Origin: Rickettsia typhi
GTDB lineage: Bacteria; Pseudomonadota; Alphaproteobacteria; Rickettsiales; UBA1997
Length of the DNA stretch: 64,000 nt
NCBI GenBank assembly: GCA_945865905.1
Contig: CAMBFC010000005.1
Coordinates: 44,485 to 108,484 of the forward strand
Reading direction: 5' to 3'
Positions within the stretch are counted from its first letter, which is position 1, and every line of letters starts with the position of its first letter. Both the position numbers and the translations under genes were made by a program. The notes beneath the pieces are model-generated. The model was not told the DNA's origin. It did not search any database and saw only the letters and a program-made list of their open reading frames with translations. Below, piece by piece: positions 1-7,417 of this stretch.

Positions 1-1
1 T

Positions 2-274
2 GAACAAGAAAAAAGGCTTCAAAAACCTATAATCCCATTAAAGCCACTAAATCTTCTTGCTAAATCATCGCATCCTCTTCGGCCTACACAAAATAATTCT
101 TTGCCAGAAATTACTGGCGTAAAAATAGCTTTAACTCCAGCTCCCTCATCTATTTCCCGTAGAGAGATACCGCAAACTCCCAGTACACTTACTCGAAGTA
201 GAATCATAAAGGGCGTAGCGGTCGCATCCACAACTTCTCTTATCCAAAGCAATGAAAAAAGCAGGAATCTTTAA
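2..274 (+). CDS. C-terminal end of an unidentified protein (partial)
   Basis: A reading frame is open from the left edge to a TAA at 272-274, giving 90 codons without a stop. That is long for chance in DNA this AT-rich. The fragment is rich in Pro, Ser, Thr and Leu with scattered Arg and Lys, and it looks like a low-complexity tail. I see no recognisable domain and cannot name a family. The opposite strand at 19-252 is also open, so the strand assignment is not certain, but the plus strand agrees with the genes that follow. The start lies outside the window. Confidence 0.45.
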   Translation, partial: EQEKRLQKPIIPLKPLNLLAKSSHPLRPTQNNSLPEITGVKIALTPAPSSISRREIPQTPSTLTRSRIIKGVAVASTTSLIQSNEKSRNL

Positions 275-373
275 TATTTCTATTGACATTTGACTGCAAA
301 AGATATGAAATTTCGCGCTCTTCTTTTTTGATATCTCTATTTTATCAAAATTTTTGATTGATCTCTTTAGTGA

Positions 374-449
374 GAGCACGTAGCTCAGTCGGTAGAGCAC
401 CTGACTTTTAATCAGGTTGTCGATGGTTCGATTCCATCCGTGCTCACCA
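374..449 (+). tRNA. tRNA-Lys (anticodon UUU)
   Basis: This is a complete cloverleaf. The 7-bp acceptor stem GAGCACG/CGTGCTC is followed by discriminator A and an encoded CCA (447-449). The anticodon stem CCTGA/TCAGG encloses the loop CTTTTAA with TTT at 407-409. The T-loop TTCGATT is present. There is no intron or variable-arm expansion. Confidence 0.97.
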
Positions 450-475
450 ATCCTCAAGCGGGTTGGTGAGTTTTT
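443..475 (+). terminator. Rho-independent terminator built on the 3' end of tRNA-Lys
   Basis: An 11-bp stem (443-453 with 460-470, one G-T wobble) and a 6-nt loop are followed by five T. The left arm consists of the last tRNA bases, including CTCACCA, so the hairpin can form only at the expense of the tRNA acceptor end. Confidence 0.75.
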
Positions 476-560
476 CATTTCTCCGCATATTCATCCATAT
501 TGAAAGTTACATAAATCAGCTTAAGATTCTTACCTATTTTTAACTATTATAAGGTTTTTG

Positions 561-1301
561 ATGAATGGCAAAATTGCAATTATAATCCCTGCTCGCCTAG
601 CTTCGACAAGGCTTCCCAATAAACCATTGGCTGATATTTTAGGCAAAAGCATGATTCAGCGCGTTTATGAAAAAGCCGTTGAAGCTGATCTGGGGCCAGT
701 TTATATTGCTTGCGATGGCGATGAGATTGCTAATAATGTTAGCAGTTTTGGTGGAAATTTTATTATTACCAATCCCGATTTACCATCAGGAACAGATAGA
801 ATCTATGCAGCTTCACAAGCTATTGTGCAAAAATTTGATTTAATAATAAATCTGCAAGGTGATCTGCCAAATATTGATCCCAAGGTGATTCGTGCAGCTG
901 CTGAAGCTGCTTTAAAGCATGATTGCGATATTGCAACCGTTGCCTCAAAAATAAAAAATCGTACTGAAATTGCCAATCCAAATGTAGTAAAAATTGCCGT
1001 TGCTTTTGCTGCCGATAATTGTGGCAACGCCCTTTATTTTTCGCGCTCGGCGATCCCTTATAGCAAAGAAAATAGCGGCGATTATTTTCATCATATTGGC
1101 ATTTATGCTTATAAAACTAAGGCTTTAGAGCGATTTGTTAGCCTAAAACCATCTGCATTAGAGCAGCGCGAAAGCTTGGAACAGCTGCGCGCGCTTGAAA
1201 ATGGTATGAAAATTATCGTAAAACTTGTTGACGCGCACCCGCTTTCTGTGGATACTCAAGATGATTTAGAAGTTGTAACTAAAATAATTGCTAGCGAATA
1301 G
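561..1301 (+). CDS. kdsB: 3-deoxy-manno-octulosonate cytidylyltransferase (CMP-Kdo synthetase)
   Basis: Activates Kdo with CTP to CMP-Kdo for the inner core of lipopolysaccharide, in the cytoplasm. The 246-residue product has the family's usual length. The N-terminal nucleotide-binding signature is IPARLASTRLPNKPL, followed by NLQGDLPNID (canonical QGDEP, here Leu for Glu) and the SRSAIPY segment that contacts the sugar. I chose ATG 561 because AAGG lies about 7 nt upstream; a TTG at 558 only adds one residue. It implies the cell makes LPS, consistent with the two glycosyltransferases at 7.4-9.2 kb. It is probably transcribed with the RimB-like/rimK/engB genes 24 bp downstream. Confidence 0.95.
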   Translation: MNGKIAIIIPARLASTRLPNKPLADILGKSMIQRVYEKAVEADLGPVYIACDGDEIANNVSSFGGNFIITNPDLPSGTDRIYAASQAIVQKFDLIINLQGDLPNIDPKVIRAAAEAALKHDCDIATVASKIKNRTEIANPNVVKIAVAFAADNCGNALYFSRSAIPYSKENSGDYFHHIGIYAYKTKALERFVSLKPSALEQRESLEQLRALENGMKIIVKLVDAHPLSVDTQDDLEVVTKIIASE

Positions 1302-1324
1302 ATTTTTTTTAAGTTCAAAAATAC

Positions 1325-1828
1325 ATGAAATCGATTAAAAAAACTAAAAAAATTATTGGCTGGAAGGAGTGGTTTAGTCTTGATTGCCTTGCTTTGCCTG
1401 CAATTAAAGGCAAAATTGATACTGGTGCCAAAACTTCTTCTTTGCATGCTTTTAATATTAAAAATTTTTATATTGAAGATATTGAATATGTGCAGTTTGA
1501 AATTCATCCTTTGCAAAAAAATAAAAAACTGGTTAGGCCTTGTGTAGCAAGAGTTGTTGATCGTCGTATGGTTTCAGATTCTGGTGGAAAAAAAGAAAAA
1601 AGATTCGTAATAAAATCTGATTTATGCGTGGGGGAGAAAAAAATCAGAATTGAAATCACTCTTGCCAACCGAGATTCTATGGCTTTTAAGATGCTTTTGG
1701 GGCGTGAAGCAATAAAACAGTTGAATATGTTGGTGGATATCTCTAAATCATTTGTTCTTGGAAAAGAAAAGCGCAGCGAAATTTTAAAATTATATAAAAA
1801 TTGTAAGCCACCAAAAATTCACTTATGA
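1325..1828 (+). CDS. RimB-like retropepsin-fold protease ("ATP-dependent zinc protease" family)
   Basis: A member of the PF05618 family, which is fused to or encoded beside RimK in many bacteria and has an aspartic-protease-like fold. The hallmark KIDTGAKTSSLHA, with the predicted catalytic Asp in DTGA, lies near residues 30-42. It is followed by the usual conserved strands ending in LLGREAI. The length (167 residues) fits the family. In Pseudomonas the partner RimB trims poly-glutamate tails added by RimK; that role is inferred here from adjacency. Its stop overlaps the rimK start (ATGA, 1825-1828), so translation is probably coupled. Confidence 0.85.
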   Translation: MKSIKKTKKIIGWKEWFSLDCLALPAIKGKIDTGAKTSSLHAFNIKNFYIEDIEYVQFEIHPLQKNKKLVRPCVARVVDRRMVSDSGGKKEKRFVIKSDLCVGEKKIRIEITLANRDSMAFKMLLGREAIKQLNMLVDISKSFVLGKEKRSEILKLYKNCKPPKIHL

Positions 1829-2697
1829 AAATAATCTTATTGGCATCGAATCCTAATCTCTATTCTAACCGCAGAATCATTGAGGCTGGAACAAAGCGCG
1901 GACATGATATTAAATTTATCAATGTTGGCGAATGCTTTATAAAAGTTGCAACAAAAGCTTCAGAGATTTTTTTTGATGAAGGAAAAAAAATTGAAAATAT
2001 TGATTATGTAATTCCGCGCATAAAGCCCTCGATGACCTTTTATGCTTCAGTAATTATTCGTCAGTTTGAAACGATGGGAATCAACTGCCTCAACGCCTCA
2101 GATGCTATAACAAAATCTCGCGATAAACTTTGTACGCTGCAAATATTGGCGCAACACGGTATTGGCGTGCCTGTAACCAGCTTTGCCAATTCTTCTTATG
2201 AAACAAAAGATATTATTAAATTAGTTGGAAGCGCGCCATTAGTGGTTAAATTGCTTGAGGGAACAAAAGGTGTTGGTGTGGTTTTGGCAGAAACTAACAA
2301 AGCGGCAGAAAGTGTAATCAATGCTTTTCGCAGTTTAAAGGCAGATATTTTGGCGCAACAATATATCAAAGAATCAAAAGGCCACGATATTCGTTGTTTT
2401 GTTATTGGGGATAAAGTTGTTGCTTCGATGCAGCGCGAGGCTCAGGAAGGCGAGTTTCGTGCCAATATTCATCTTGGTGCAAAAGCGCATGCGGTAGAAA
2501 TTACTGATGAAGAATATAAAATGGCGATAGATGCAACGCGCATCATGGGGCTTGATGTTGCGGGTGTTGATATGGTGCGCTCTGTTTCGGGGCCCAAAAT
2601 TTTAGAAGTGAATTCTTCACCCGGATTAGAAGGGATTGAGGGCTCTACTGGTGTGGATGTAGCCGCCAAGATGATCGAGTTTATGGAGCAAAAATAA
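1825..2697 (+). CDS. rimK: RimK-type alpha-L-glutamate ligase (ATP-grasp)
   Basis: Adds glutamates to a C-terminal Glu, classically of ribosomal protein S6. The 290 residues show a pre-ATP-grasp domain, then the ATP-grasp core: VVKLLEGTKGVGVVLAE (nucleotide loop), KGHDIRCFVIGDKVVASM and the metal-binding ILEVNSSPGLEGIE. Length is close to E. coli RimK (300). It starts inside the RimB-like gene (4-bp overlap), and its TAA shares one base with the engB ATG, so the three form an operon. The substrate could be S6 or another protein; the genome's rpsF tail is not in this window. Confidence 0.9.
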   Translation: MKIILLASNPNLYSNRRIIEAGTKRGHDIKFINVGECFIKVATKASEIFFDEGKKIENIDYVIPRIKPSMTFYASVIIRQFETMGINCLNASDAITKSRDKLCTLQILAQHGIGVPVTSFANSSYETKDIIKLVGSAPLVVKLLEGTKGVGVVLAETNKAAESVINAFRSLKADILAQQYIKESKGHDIRCFVIGDKVVASMQREAQEGEFRANIHLGAKAHAVEITDEEYKMAIDATRIMGLDVAGVDMVRSVSGPKILEVNSSPGLEGIEGSTGVDVAAKMIEFMEQK

Positions 2698-3329
2698 TGA
2701 GCAAAAAAATCGAGATCAATAAAATTTTCCCCTCACATGGTGAGCAAAAATGTGAATTTATTCTAGGCGCACATAATGCTTCGCAGTTTCCAGAAACCAA
2801 TTATCCAGAATTTGCTTTTATTGGCGCTTCTAATGTTGGCAAATCTAGTTTGGTTAATGCGTTAACTTCGCAAAAAGTTGCAATCGTTTCTAATACTCCG
2901 GGGCGCACTAGACAACTTAATTTCTTTTTATTATCCGATAAGATAATTGTTGTTGATATGCCGGGATATGGCTTTGCTAAGGCTGCAGAAAAACATGTAG
3001 CCAATTGGCAGCGCACTAGTTTTGAATATTTTGCTAAAAGGGCACAATTAAAACGGGTTTTTCTTTTAATTGATCCAGTAAAAGGTTTAAAAAAATCTGA
3101 TCATGATATGGCAAATATTTTTAATAGCGTCGGGATTAATTTTCAGATTATTTTAACTAAAATTGATAAAATTAGTCATGAAAAATTAGTTTTTGCAGAG
3201 AAGAAAATTCGTGAAGAAGCTAAGTTATGGGCAGCATTGCATCCAAAATTTATTTTAACTTCAAGCAAGAGAGATCAAGGGATGATCGACATTAAAAATG
3301 AAATTATTGAGGTTCTTTCTCATTTATAA
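2697..3329 (+). CDS. engB: Ribosome biogenesis GTP-binding protein EngB/YihA
   Basis: An essential GTPase needed for large-subunit assembly. All G motifs are visible: G1 GASNVGKSSL, G2 with TPGRTRQLN, G3 DMPGYG, G4 TKIDK and G5 SS. The 210 residues are normal for the family. In most alphaproteobacteria engB follows yidC; here it instead follows rimK with a 1-base overlap, so a ribosome modification enzyme and a ribosome assembly GTPase are co-translated. Confidence 0.95.
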   Translation: MSKKIEINKIFPSHGEQKCEFILGAHNASQFPETNYPEFAFIGASNVGKSSLVNALTSQKVAIVSNTPGRTRQLNFFLLSDKIIVVDMPGYGFAKAAEKHVANWQRTSFEYFAKRAQLKRVFLLIDPVKGLKKSDHDMANIFNSVGINFQIILTKIDKISHEKLVFAEKKIREEAKLWAALHPKFILTSSKRDQGMIDIKNEIIEVLSHL

Positions 3330-3333
3330 ATTT

Positions 3334-3462
3334 ATGAAAATATTTTTTGTAATAATTATTACTAGTATCGCAGTTGTAGCGCTGATGTTTTTATTGAATG
3401 CTGCTAGTTTTAATGGAATTACAAAAGATAAAAATAATGATAAATCTTACAAAAAAATCTAA
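3334..3462 (+). CDS. Small single-pass membrane peptide (42 residues)
   Basis: An ATG 4 nt after the engB stop opens a 42-codon frame. Residues 3-23 are an uninterrupted hydrophobic helix, followed by a Lys/Asn/Asp-rich tail. The position directly behind engB in the same orientation and the clean membrane-segment pattern suggest a real small gene, but no family is recognised. It could also be a chance frame. Confidence 0.45.
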   Translation: MKIFFVIIITSIAVVALMFLLNAASFNGITKDKNNDKSYKKI

Positions 3463-3489
3463 AGTGGCAAAAAAATAATAAGCCAACTT

Positions 3490-3909
3490 TTATTGCCATC
3501 CAATCACTTGATAACCCTTTCGCGCCAAGCAATTAGAAACATATCGTTGCTTGATTTGATCTGGATTAACTTTGCCTTCACCAGCAACGCCAAGACCACC
3601 TGCAGCGGCTCCAATTCCGGCTCCGACAGCTGTTCCTATTGCTAATGATTTTAGATTATTGCCAAAAATAAATCCTGTTGCCGCTCCAACAACTGCTCCA
3701 ATAACTGCCTTGCGACCAGCTTCTTTCATAGCGCGCTGGGCCTTATATTGCTTGAGATATTCATCGCCATCAGCAGTGCATTTATCAATATCTTTTTGTG
3801 CCTCTTCTTGTCCTACTTGAAAATATTTTTCATTTTGGTCTAGAATTGGTTTGTAAGAACAAGAGAGCAGAGTGAGTGAGGTAAATAAAATTATAAAAAT
3901 TCTTAACAT
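3490..3909 (-). CDS. Glycine-zipper lipoprotein
   Basis: A 139-residue precursor starts with a lipoprotein signal ending in the lipobox LLSC, giving lipidated Cys 17. The middle carries a strongly Gly/Ala-rich double helix (about residues 69-110: AVVGAATGFIFG and AVGAGIGAAAGG), the glycine-zipper pattern of small outer-membrane lipoproteins such as the rickettsial 17-kDa antigen. Two Cys in the mature part (CTADG and NCLARKG) could form a disulfide. Probably an envelope structural lipoprotein; the exact role is unknown. Confidence 0.7.
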   Translation of the reverse strand: MLRIFIILFTSLTLLSCSYKPILDQNEKYFQVGQEEAQKDIDKCTADGDEYLKQYKAQRAMKEAGRKAVIGAVVGAATGFIFGNNLKSLAIGTAVGAGIGAAAGGLGVAGEGKVNPDQIKQRYVSNCLARKGYQVIGWQ

Positions 3910-3958
3910 AATTTTTATTTATAAATTATTTTACATTCAAAATATTTAGAAAATTTTA

Positions 3959-4576
3959 TTATTGATGTGCAAAAATATCAATTTCTTCAAAGCCTTCTAA
4001 ATCAAGCTTGGCGCGGGTTGATAAAAACTCTACACAGGCTTGAAAAATTTTTTCACGACCAGTTCTTTGCAACATCTCATCTAATTTTTCTTTTAATCTA
4101 TGCAAATATAATACATCAGAAGCGGCATATTTTATTTGGCTTTCAGAATATTTTTCAGCTCCCCAATCAGAAGATTGCTGTTTTTTTGAAATTTCAACAG
4201 AGAGTAATTCATCGCATATTGCTTTTAGTCCATGAAATTCTGTATAGGTGCGAGTAAGCTTTGATGCGATTTTAGTGCAATAAATATTTTTTATATCAAG
4301 ATCTAAATAATAATTTAAAGCCGCAATATCAAAACGCGCAAAATGAAAAATTTTAAGAATTTTATCGTTGGATAATAATTTTTTTAGATTGGGCGCGCCA
4401 TAATTTAAGCTGCTATCAAATTGAACCATATGAGCATTGCCATCACCCGCAGAAATTTGCACCAAACAAAGACGATCGCGTTTTGTTTTTAAGCCCATTG
4501 TTTCAGTATCAATGGCTATAGAACCTTCAAACTTAACATCGTTTGGTAAATCATTTTGGTAGATGAAGTTGGTCAT
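3959..4576 (-). CDS. rnd: Ribonuclease D-like 3'-5' exonuclease
   Basis: A DEDDy-type exonuclease domain: IDTETMGL (Asp 23, Glu 25), HFARFDIAAL (third acidic residue) and YAASDVLYLHRL (Tyr and last Asp). At 205 residues it is only the catalytic domain and lacks the HRDC domains of full RNase D (about 375 residues). Such short RNase D-like proteins are common in alphaproteobacteria. The expected role is 3' trimming of tRNA or other small RNAs. It follows nagZ by 9 bp on the same strand and is probably co-transcribed with it. Confidence 0.85.
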   Translation of the reverse strand: MTNFIYQNDLPNDVKFEGSIAIDTETMGLKTKRDRLCLVQISAGDGNAHMVQFDSSLNYGAPNLKKLLSNDKILKIFHFARFDIAALNYYLDLDIKNIYCTKIASKLTRTYTEFHGLKAICDELLSVEISKKQQSSDWGAEKYSESQIKYAASDVLYLHRLKEKLDEMLQRTGREKIFQACVEFLSTRAKLDLEGFEEIDIFAHQ

Positions 4577-4585
4577 TTTATTTTT

Positions 4586-5542
4586 TTAGTTATTGAATTT
4601 TTCTAGAACTACATCATTTATATGAGGCAATTTTGCGTTGATTTCTTGCATTTCTTGCATATTGCCATTGCAGTGCAAAACTAAATCGCAGCCAGCTTTT
4701 AATACTGATTCTGTCCGGTCGCCAAAGCTTCCACCAAGGGCCTTCATCGATAAATCATCGCTCATTAAAATATTTTTAAAACCGATTTCTTCACGAATTA
4801 ATTTAATGATTTTTGGCGAAATTGTTGCACAATGTTTTTGATCAAGAGCAGTGAACAAAACATGTGCAGTCATTGCAAATTTTTGTTCAGTAAAATTTTT
4901 AAAAACAGCAAAATCTGTTTTGCGCAATTCTTCTATTGAGGCATCAACAATTGGTAATTCTAAATGGCTATCAGAAGCAGCGCGCCCATGGCCCGGAATG
5001 TGTTTTATAACTGGATAAACTTTTTTTGAAAGCAATCCTTCGCACACTTTTTTTGCAAGAACAGAAACTTGTTCAACATTATCTCCATAAGCGCGATCAC
5101 CAATAATTTGATGTGTTTTAGCGGTTAGGATATCAAGAACTGGGGCGCAATCTACATTTATTCCAACTTCAACTAAATCAGTGGCAATTTCTTGAAAATT
5201 TTTATAAAGCAAATCGCAAGCCTTTAGTGGATCAGTTTTATAAATTGAGGCAAAAAATTCTCCTGCAGGATAACATTTCCAGTGAGGTTCTTTAAGGCGC
5301 GCGACTCTTCCTCCTTCTTGGTCTATCAAGATTAAAACTTCACCACCCATTAGTTCTTTTAATGAAGAAGTAAGTTTTTTTAGTTGTTCTTTATTCTGAA
5401 TATTTCGCGCAAAAAGAATAAAGCCAACGCAGCCATTTTTAGAGAAAAAATATTTTTCTTCATCGGTGAGGGTGAGGCCACAAATACCATATATTACTGG
5501 TTTGAAGAGTTTTTTATTATGAGATATTTGTTGTAAAAACAT
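4586..5542 (-). CDS. nagZ: Beta-N-acetylhexosaminidase NagZ (GH3)
   Basis: Removes GlcNAc from anhydromuropeptides during peptidoglycan recycling in the cytoplasm. The GH3 catalytic loop KHIPGHGRAASDSH carries the His/Asp general acid-base dyad, and LMSDDLSMKAL carries the nucleophile Asp; both match NagZ. The 318-residue length is typical, and there is no signal peptide. The neighbouring RNase D-like gene is probably in the same transcript. NagZ implies the organism still has, and recycles, murein. Confidence 0.93.
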   Translation of the reverse strand: MFLQQISHNKKLFKPVIYGICGLTLTDEEKYFFSKNGCVGFILFARNIQNKEQLKKLTSSLKELMGGEVLILIDQEGGRVARLKEPHWKCYPAGEFFASIYKTDPLKACDLLYKNFQEIATDLVEVGINVDCAPVLDILTAKTHQIIGDRAYGDNVEQVSVLAKKVCEGLLSKKVYPVIKHIPGHGRAASDSHLELPIVDASIEELRKTDFAVFKNFTEQKFAMTAHVLFTALDQKHCATISPKIIKLIREEIGFKNILMSDDLSMKALGGSFGDRTESVLKAGCDLVLHCNGNMQEMQEINAKLPHINDVVLEKFNN

Positions 5543-5649
5543 TTTTTTAAAAAAATTATACAGACGCGGATTATAAAATTAATTTTGTTACAGCAATTGC
5601 ATCACTCTTTCTATCGTCGATTGCAATTTTTGCTATACGCATTTAATTA

Positions 5650-6372
5650 TTATTTTAAATTTTGTGCGACAAAATCCCAATTAACTAAATGGTTAAGAAA
5701 AGTGTCAATATAAGTTGGGCGAGCATTTTGAAAATCTAGATAATATGCGTGCTCCCAAACATCCATAGTCATAATTGGCTTGGCATTAGAGGTGAGGGGG
5801 GTTTCAGCATTGCCAGTCTTAACAACTTTTAATTTTCCAGCATCTAAAACAAGCCATGCCCAACCAGAGCCAAATTGCGTTGCTCCAGCATTTTTGAATT
5901 CGGTTACAAAATTTTCGTAAGAGCCAAAATCACTTTCAATTTTTGCCAAAACCTCACCAGATGGCTTGCCGCCGCCATTTGGTTTCATTGAGTGCCAATA
6001 AAAAGTATGATTCCAAACTTGTGCCGAATTATTAAAAATGCCTGCTTTTGTTTTATCAGCGTGACTAATTTTGATAACTTCTTCTAGTGATTTGCCCACT
6101 AGATCAGTGCCTGAAAGCAAATTATTTAAATTTGTTACATATGCCTGATGATGTTTGCCATAGTGAAAGTTAATAGTATTTTCACTAATGTGAGGTGCTA
6201 AAGCGTTTTTAGCGTAAGGCAATACAGGAAGTTCGAATGGCATAGTTTTTTCTCCTAATTTTTTATTATAATTTTTTGATAAGCGATCAAAAGCTTTTAT
6301 TTGGCATGCGCTAAATAAAAGGCCAGTTGAAAGCAAGCCAACTTTAATGAATTTTCTTTTTGATATTTGCAT
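5650..6372 (-). CDS. sodB: Iron superoxide dismutase with an N-terminal signal-like extension
   Basis: Dismutates superoxide. The core from residue 44 (MPFELPVLPYAKNAL) aligns with the very start of E. coli SodB. Metal ligands are in NFHYGKHHQAY, NHTFYWHSM and DVWEHAYYLDF; the Gln in AQVWNHTFYW is the Fe-type second-sphere residue. Ahead of it are 43 extra residues, SKRKFIK then a hydrophobic run and FSAC, resembling a Tat-like and/or lipoprotein signal. A strong AGGAGA lies 7 nt before the internal ATG at 6243-6241, so a cytoplasmic form of 197 residues is likely made, whether or not the long exported form is. Gene end and family are certain; the start is ambiguous. Confidence 0.93.
   Translation of the reverse strand: MQISKRKFIKVGLLSTGLLFSACQIKAFDRLSKNYNKKLGEKTMPFELPVLPYAKNALAPHISENTINFHYGKHHQAYVTNLNNLLSGTDLVGKSLEEVIKISHADKTKAGIFNNSAQVWNHTFYWHSMKPNGGGKPSGEVLAKIESDFGSYENFVTEFKNAGATQFGSGWAWLVLDAGKLKVVKTGNAETPLTSNAKPIMTMDVWEHAYYLDFQNARPTYIDTFLNHLVNWDFVAQNLK
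6251..6256 (-). promoter_or_regulatory. Internal ribosome binding site of sodB
   Basis: AGGAGA on the minus strand stands 7 nt before an in-frame ATG (6243-6241) that coincides with the canonical SodB start. It is the best Shine-Dalgarno in the neighbourhood and argues that translation begins here as well as, or instead of, at 6372. Confidence 0.65.
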
Positions 6373-6384
6373 ATTATTTAGCCT

Positions 6385-6413
6385 AAATTATTCTAGTGCA
6401 CTTTTCAAGTCAA
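6385..6413 (-). promoter_or_regulatory. Putative sigma-70 promoter of sodB
   Basis: Minus strand TTGACT (6413-6408), a 17-bp spacer, then TAATTT (6390-6385). The expected transcription start is only about 6 nt before the upstream ATG at 6372, so the long form would be nearly leaderless. Confidence 0.4.
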
Positions 6414-6470
6414 TATTTGGAAGTATAATTAGCTCTGCTCTAAAATATAAATAATAATAATGTCGGTTAA

Positions 6471-7070
6471 ATGAAAATTTCTAAAAAATCGATAAAAGCA
6501 TTTTCTTTGATTGAGCTTTCTATAGTTCTGTTAATTATTGGAATTATAATTGCTGGGGTTACACAAGGTGGAAGAATTATATCTGCTATGAAACTTGCTA
6601 CGGCAAAATCTATAACACAAAGCTCTTCGGTGCCCAGTATTAAAGGCTTGATAATGTGGCTTGAGCCCACATTAGATAACAGCTTTCTTGATGCTGAATC
6701 AGAAAATGGTCAAGAAATCACGGTTTGGAAAGATGTTAATCCGCAATCATCTATAAAATTAAATGCATCTGCATCTGGTGGAGCGGTTGGTATAAAATAT
6801 GATGCAAATACAGTTAGTGGCTTGCCATCTATAAAATTTAGTGGCGAACCCAATACTAAAGTATTAATAGCCTCTCCTATAGCATCGAATTTTGCATCTA
6901 CAGTTTTTGTTGTTTATAAACTAATTGAAACTACTAATTACTCTGAACGATATATATATAGTTGGGATACATCCTACGCTAGAATGAATCTGAATTTTCG
7001 CCTAATAGGCACCAGCAGCAATGCTTTTTTATATATGGCGATACAAAGTTTACAACTAAGCCAGAAATAG
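6471..7070 (+). CDS. Pseudopilin-LamG protein, N-terminal part (frame-shifted gene)
   Basis: Residues 10-35 are a type IV prepilin/pseudopilin N-terminus: basic leader, then AFSLIELSIVLLIIGIII with the conserved Glu at position +5 of the mature protein. The following region is a concanavalin-like/LamG fold of the kind found behind pseudopilin leaders. The frame ends at TAG 7068-7070, but homology to the 303-residue paralogue at 11847-12758 continues in the -1 frame (open from 6983) into 7082-7348. The full gene therefore spans 6471-7348 and needs a -1 shift at the run TTTTTTA, 7025-7031. It is either a recent one-base loss, a sequencing error, or programmed frameshifting. No pilus assembly genes are nearby. 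Confidence 0.75.
   Translation: MKISKKSIKAFSLIELSIVLLIIGIIIAGVTQGGRIISAMKLATAKSITQSSSVPSIKGLIMWLEPTLDNSFLDAESENGQEITVWKDVNPQSSIKLNASASGGAVGIKYDANTVSGLPSIKFSGEPNTKVLIASPIASNFASTVFVVYKLIETTNYSERYIYSWDTSYARMNLNFRLIGTSSNAFLYMAIQSLQLSQK
7025..7031 (+). other. Slippery heptamer T TTT TTA (candidate -1 frameshift site)
   Basis: The zero frame reads gcT TTT TTA, the X XXY YYZ arrangement of classical -1 frameshift sites (the same heptamer as retroviral gag-pol). Slipping one base joins the two halves of the pseudopilin-LamG gene with no extra or missing residues. Confidence 0.5.
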
Positions 7071-7081
7071 CCACAATTGTT

Positions 7082-7348
7082 ATGACCGGCCCTCTTGCAA
7101 GTGATAAAATCAGATTATATGTGAATGGAACATTAAATAAAGAGACCGATATCACTGCCGTCTCTATTGTTTCTAATATATCTGTTTTTAAAATTGGAGA
7201 AGGTCCTCAAGCCTCAAATACTGGATACAACACCATTCATAGCGGCCATATCTCAGAAGTGATCGTTTTTGAAGGAGCTTTAAAAATAGCAGATCGAAAA
7301 GAAGTTGAGAGCTATTTAGGAAAAAAATATGGAATTAAAGTAAATTAA
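7082..7348 (+). CDS. Pseudopilin-LamG protein, C-terminal part (-1 frame)
   Basis: The 88 residues from ATG 7082 contain the end of a LamG-like jelly roll: IRLYVNGTLNKE, then ISEVIVFEGALKIADRKEVE and YLGKKYGIKVN. The same closing pattern ends the paralogue at 11847-12758 (VAEVIIFKRGLGIEERLAVE and YLSKKWGIK). This frame is open from 6983, upstream of the ATG, so it is best read as the second half of the gene beginning at 6471 and not an independent gene. There is no ribosome binding site of note before 7082. Confidence 0.65.
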   Translation: MTGPLASDKIRLYVNGTLNKETDITAVSIVSNISVFKIGEGPQASNTGYNTIHSGHISEVIVFEGALKIADRKEVESYLGKKYGIKVN

Positions 7349-7350
7349 TT

Positions 7351-7380
7351 TTGACATTTGTATATTTTGCCGCCTAAATT
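7351..7380 (+). promoter_or_regulatory. Putative sigma-70 promoter of the glycosyltransferase pair
   Basis: A perfect TTGACA (7351-7356), an 18-bp spacer and TAAATT (7375-7380) lie 38 bp before the ATG at 7418, just after the pseudopilin-LamG stop. Confidence 0.5.
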
Positions 7381-7417
7381 AGCGCGTTTTCAAGTTAATT
7401 ATTCATAAGCAAAAATC

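Noticed and set aside
19..252. 77-codon minus-strand frame opposite the partial gene
   Set aside because: It lies opposite the plus-strand frame 2-274, which is open to the edge and longer. A choice remains, but the plus strand agrees with the following genes.
283..288. TTGACA box upstream of tRNA-Lys
   Set aside because: No acceptable -10 at 16-18 bp; the nearest, TATGAA, is at 15 bp.
146..478. 110-codon minus-strand frame at the left end
   Set aside because: It covers the tRNA-Lys gene and its terminator on the opposite strand; chance frame.
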